DNA from: Clostridiaceae bacterium | GTDB taxonomy: Bacteria > Bacillota > Clostridia > Monoglobales > Firm-18 | DNA length: 12,068 nt | Direction: 5' to 3' | Assembly (NCBI GenBank): GCA_012511915.1 | Contig: JAAZFB010000045.1 | Coordinates: 1-12,068, forward strand | In this document: in pieces, positions 8,407 to 12,068 of the stretch | Layout of the letters: each line of letters starts with the position of its first letter | How positions within the stretch are numbered: position 1 is the stretch's first letter | Translations under genes and position numbers: made by a program | Notes under the pieces: generated by a model | What the model was told of the DNA's origin: nothing | Seen by the model: the letters and a program-made list of their open reading frames with translations, nothing else | Databases searched by the model: none

Positions 8407-11400
8407 TTATTTCGCAAATACAATTTCATTTATTGAATTCCATAGACTCGAAGAAGTTCCTTTGCCGATAAACTTTATGTAACGGGCCTTTGTTTGAAGG
8501 AATGTAAATTCTAATATATCATCTGTGGTACCGCTTGTTACAATATTCTCAAGTACAGTAGTATAATTCTCACCATCACTTGAAACTTGTATATCAAATT
8601 TATTCTTTCTGGTTGAACCGTTATAAAATGCAATATAGATTTTACCGACCTCTTGTTCCTTTCCTAAATCATAAATTCCCCAAGCCGGATTTTCATCATC
8701 CCCTTCATGCGCCCAACGGCTTGTTATGTCACCATCAACAGCTTGCAAAATTATATTACCATCACTACCGCTTTGTGTGACGTAGTAAACGGTTAATGGG
8801 TTTTTGTCCTTATGGGCATCAAGATAAACGGCTTGCTGCTCCTCACTGATTTGGAACTTAGTAAACATTTTGATATATATACATTTAGCAAACTTATCAT
8901 ATTCAGTTTCTGCCTCTAATTTTCGTTCATAGAAATCGACTGGAACTAACATCCTGCCGTCAATCGTAATATTAGCACATGACAACTTGTCGTATTTTCC
9001 ATTTGTAATTACATCGTCAGTACCGGCAGGCAGTATTATTATTTTTTCATCAAAAACTACTACAGCAGAGTTTTCTGAAGAATCCCACGTAACCTCCGCT
9101 CCGATCTTCTCGCAAACCGCTTTCAACGGAATCATAATGTTACCATCAATATTACGGCCTAAGACGTCGGAATAAATAAAGTTGTCATTTATGCGGATTT
9201 CAACTTCATTATCAGGTAATTTCGGAAAAGAAATTGCGGTAGTATCCCTCAAAGCAATTGTATTCTTATACACAATTTTATATCTTCCTTTACCCCCTGT
9301 GAAGTAAATCATACCGCCATCCTCAGTGGCTATTTCTTCACCATATTCCACATCATCCTTGAAAATCCTCCAAGTTCCTGCTGCCATATCAGTTACTGCG
9401 ATTTTATACTGACTTTCATCAAATACTGTAAATTCAATATCATCCCGACTTCTTCCGTAAGCCTTCCTGAATACTGTTATTCTGTCCGAAATCACCGCAC
9501 CTGCAATATTACTGTTTTCAATTAGTTTAACATCTAATTGTTCTGCATTACTATCCGCATCGGTTACCTGTAATACATTAAGAAAATAATCTGTTGCCTG
9601 TTGCTGTTTAGGAGATACTTCAATTCTATATCCAATACCTTCATGAGTTAAAGTCTTATTAAGCGGTGAATTATTAGAAAAGTTTTTATTGCCTGCAAAC
9701 GCGTCTTTTCCTTCTCCGCCTATTACAACTATTTCTGTATTTTCAGGCTTAGGAAGTAAAGTATCTACAGTCATTTTACCGTTATACCCCAAGTCATTAT
9801 TGGTAAAAACCGTTCTATTATTACTAACCTTTGGTTCAGAAGGACCATTTAAAAGCCACGCTTTTTGAAAATTTTTATTTGCAGCTGTTACACGATCAAA
9901 TACAATTAGAGCTGCCGGACTTTCTTTTTCGTTCAAATTATAAAACATAAAGCTTCGTTCATAATCTGATACTGTTTCCTGATGATATGCCCTTGAGATA
10001 TTACCTGAAAGGTACGTATAATCGGGCTTTACAGAATCCGACTCAAATTCATGACCCAATACTTTTCCTGTTACATATTCATCTGTATTTTTAATATCGT
10101 CCCAGACAGGCTCTTTACCTTGATTTGGAGTACGTTGACCGCCGTCCATGTTGGAGTATCCAAGATAAGTAACTGGCTTATTGGGATTTCTAACAGCCAT
10201 TGTATTATGCGCCACGCTTCTTTTATAATATCCTCTGTCGTGCTCCGAGCCATAGGTTCCGTATGTACCTGCATCATTTGCCAGAATACCTTTGTAATAT
10301 AATTGAAAATGACCTGCGTCATCATGGGCGTGATTTGTAAAATGCGTTTCTTTTATTTTAAAATATGCTATAGCGTCGGGGGAGTTAATACCATCGCTCC
10401 AGCCGGTTCTTGCTATCATTTCACCCTCCGGCGAACCAAAATAGTAGCTAAGCGGCAATTCACGCCTTGCTTTTACTTCTAAATCCGGATCGTTCACACA
10501 CAGGAATTCAACAGGCGTTATGTTTCCGTGACCATAGCCAAACGAGCTTAAGTTTTTTGACTGTCTGGTAAGGTCTGATTTTATATATGGGTCTTGAAAG
10601 TAATTTCCTGCAAAAAGCATAGAACGCATATTATCACTACGAATCTGATATGACTCCACCTCAAAGCCATCCGTTCTAGCATCGCCATCTCTCATAACAA
10701 TACCGTCCGGCCTTCTTGCATATATAAACCAATATGGCACATATTTTTGATTTTCGCCATAAAGCTCATCAACGCCTAATTTGTTCATTATAAACGTTGC
10801 GTTATATTCCCATTGGCCTCTGTATGTACCATACATACTTCCCTGATGATTTTTATGAGAAAGGTACATATACTCTTTTGCCGGGACATAGTTTTTATAT
10901 AAAAGCCCCGCAACAACATTATAAATATCCGGACGTTCGTCATATGTAGCTATTCCGAATGCCAGCATATCTCTTTGGAGCTGCGCTTCTGAGGTATGAC
11001 CCGTAACACCGCCGCCTGTAGGAGGCCATTTTGTTTCCATGCCTCCCTTGATTATATCAGTTCCTCTTTCAATCAAAAACAGTTTTTCCTCTCTACTGAG
11101 CAAGTCATAACACCAGTCATAAACCTGTGATATGTGAAAAACAGTTTGGCCTGCCGGACGTACATAGGTGTCATCTTTGCCAATAAAAACAACGGTATCC
11201 AAATAATTTTTCATAGCAGAAATAGCTTTTATGCCGCTTTCCGTATTCCTAGTCATTGCATAATCAAATGCTAATGACTCAATAATTCCTAAATCAGAAG
11301 CACTATAATTTGACTTTCCGGTAGCAGGAACTTTTAACTCACCAGTAAAACTCGATTCAAGCCCTTTATTTAAATTTTCTGTATGTACTCTATATGCAGG

Positions 11401-12068
11401 TTGATTCTGTTCCTTTTTAAAATTTCCAACTAAACGAACAATATCTTTTTCGGTAAAATACAATCTCGGATGCACTGCGGGCGGAACAACAGGCGGCATA
11501 TCATAAATGCTTTCGACTCTGTTGTCAGGTTCTACCGTATCGCCATATAATCCGACTGGCTGAGCTATAATGCTGTCATTTATTACAAAGGAATCAAAAT
11601 TAACTATATTATGTACTGCTTTAAGCCTAATGTTAATAATTTCGCCCGCATTCACTGATGTCTTACCAATGCGTTTCCACTGATATATGCCGCCAGTCGA
11701 ACCAATGAAAGCTTTTTCATACTCTCTTTGATTAAAGGACAATGAAATGGCAGCAGTGTTGCTTATAGTTTTAACATTAGCCCAGATATAATACACCCCT
11801 GCTTCATCGACCCTAACATTAACCGCAGCATCTGCCAAGTTATTAGAAAACGGCGAGGCAGAGCTTGCCCATTGAGTAGCAAGACCTGCACCCTTTAAAA
11901 GCTTAAAGCTGCTTATCGGTATTAAATTCCGATAAACCGTTACATCCTCCGCATCGATACGTAATTTGCCTTCCTTTGTTCGAAACAATATCGGATTATC
12001 CTGAGATTTCGCAAGACCAAGGTCAATATCGGACGGAATATATGTACTATCGCTTGTGACAATATATC
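8407..12068 (-). CDS. Heparinase II/III-type polysaccharide lyase, multi-domain (5' end outside window)
   Basis: Probable secreted lyase cleaving a uronic-acid polysaccharide by beta-elimination. The frame is open to the right edge, giving 1219 visible residues; an in-frame TTG at 11988 is internal, not the start. Visible numbering: CBM6/35-like sandwich (~34-165, 'RIDAEDV'); alpha/alpha toroid from HPRLYF (199); beta-sandwich with NHAHDDAGHF (~579-588) and HNTM (620); copper-amine-oxidase-N-like stalk module (~954-1066); F5/8 type C (discoidin/CBM32-like) module (~1085-1219). Candidate catalytic residues are H357, E360, Y412 and H581; candidate zinc ligands are D583, D598 and H620. The H-to-E (+3) and H-to-Y (+55) spacings equal those I recall for Pedobacter heparinase II (H202, E205, Y257). 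No signal peptide is visible because the 26 residues before the TTG are not hydrophobic, so at least one further N-terminal segment lies upstream. Stop is TAA. Gene B follows after 30 bases. The lyase family is well supported; the exact PL family and substrate are not. Confidence 0.9.
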   Translation of the reverse strand, partial: YIVTSDSTYIPSDIDLGLAKSQDNPILFRTKEGKLRIDAEDVTVYRNLIPISSFKLLKGAGLATQWASSASPFSNNLADAAVNVRVDEAGVYYIWANVKTISNTAAISLSFNQREYEKAFIGSTGGIYQWKRIGKTSVNAGEIINIRLKAVHNIVNFDSFVINDSIIAQPVGLYGDTVEPDNRVESIYDMPPVVPPAVHPRLYFTEKDIVRLVGNFKKEQNQPAYRVHTENLNKGLESSFTGELKVPATGKSNYSASDLGIIESLAFDYAMTRNTESGIKAISAMKNYLDTVVFIGKDDTYVRPAGQTVFHISQVYDWCYDLLSREEKLFLIERGTDIIKGGMETKWPPTGGGVTGHTSEAQLQRDMLAFGIATYDERPDIYNVVAGLLYKNYVPAKEYMYLSHKNHQGSMYGTYRGQWEYNATFIMNKLGVDELYGENQKYVPYWFIYARRPDGIVMRDGDARTDGFEVESYQIRSDNMRSMLFAGNYFQDPYIKSDLTRQSKNLSSFGYGHGNITPVEFLCVNDPDLEVKARRELPLSYYFGSPEGEMIARTGWSDGINSPDAIAYFKIKETHFTNHAHDDAGHFQLYYKGILANDAGTYGTYGSEHDRGYYKRSVAHNTMAVRNPNKPVTYLGYSNMDGGQRTPNQGKEPVWDDIKNTDEYVTGKVLGHEFESDSVKPDYTYLSGNISRAYHQETVSDYERSFMFYNLNEKESPAALIVFDRVTAANKNFQKAWLLNGPSEPKVSNNRTVFTNNDLGYNGKMTVDTLLPKPENTEIVVIGGEGKDAFAGNKNFSNNSPLNKTLTHEGIGYRIEVSPKQQQATDYFLNVLQVTDADSNAEQLDVKLIENSNIAGAVISDRITVFRKAYGRSRDDIEFTVFDESQYKIAVTDMAAGTWRIFKDDVEYGEEIATEDGGMIYFTGGKGRYKIVYKNTIALRDTTAISFPKLPDNEVEIRINDNFIYSDVLGRNIDGNIMIPLKAVCEKIGAEVTWDSSENSAVVVFDEKIIILPAGTDDVITNGKYDKLSCANITIDGRMLVPVDFYERKLEAETEYDKFAKCIYIKMFTKFQISEEQQAVYLDAHKDKNPLTVYYVTQSGSDGNIILQAVDGDITSRWAHEGDDENPAWGIYDLGKEQEVGKIYIAFYNGSTRKNKFDIQVSSDGENYTTVLENIVTSGTTDDILEFTFLQTKARYIKFIGKGTSSSLWNSINEIVFAK

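Noticed and set aside
8396..8412. A-run/T-run after gene A as a terminator
   Set aside because: No stem precedes it, on the minus strand it is an A-run rather than a T-run, and it sits directly before the ribosome binding site of B.
192..10302. Open frames of 60-107 codons on the plus strand
   Set aside because: All lie inside the long minus-strand genes, have no ribosome binding sites or recognisable domains, and translate to low-quality sequence; they are shadows.
11986..11988. TTG 11988 as the start of lyase A
   Set aside because: The frame is open upstream to the edge, and no signal peptide or ribosome binding site is found at the TTG.

Overview
The window is AT-rich and carries four large genes, all on the minus strand and read from right to left. 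It has no tRNA, rRNA, CRISPR array or mobile-element gene. Secreted multi-domain proteins with copper-amine-oxidase-like stalk, F5/8-type C (discoidin) and cadherin-like beta-sandwich modules, all-TAA stop codons and AAGGAG-type ribosome binding sites suggest a Firmicute, most likely a fibre- or glycan-degrading member of Clostridia. This is an inference from style, not a taxonomic proof.

Layout in transcription order: (A) 12068-8407, a heparinase II/III-type polysaccharide lyase whose 5' end lies outside the window. (B) 8376-6250, a secreted non-catalytic protein with an N-terminal LamG-like module, a cadherin-like sandwich, an unrecognised ~240-residue module and a C-terminal Ig-like module. 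(C) about 6167-1800, a second heparinase II/III-type lyase ending in two tandem LamG-like modules. (D) 1700 to beyond position 1, a second secreted non-catalytic protein paralogous to B, cut by the left edge. Gaps are 30, 82 and 99 bases, so the four probably form one operon, perhaps tuned by a strong hairpin between B and C. No stretch over 300 bases lacks a gene.

Function: A and C both keep the full set of residues expected for heparinase II-type eliminative cleavage of uronic-acid polysaccharides. B and D have no visible catalytic domain and are built from sandwich modules shared with C, so they look like substrate-binding or surface partners. The pattern is lyase, binder, lyase, binder. 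The substrate (glycosaminoglycan, alginate, ulvan or another uronate polymer) cannot be read from sequence.

Most notable points: gene C has no ordinary start codon (an ATT directly after an in-frame TAG gives the only convincing signal peptide); a ~197-residue module is tandemly duplicated in C and occurs a third time in B; the B/D-specific module may be an undescribed family; and a short ORF with a good ribosome binding site overlaps the start of D.
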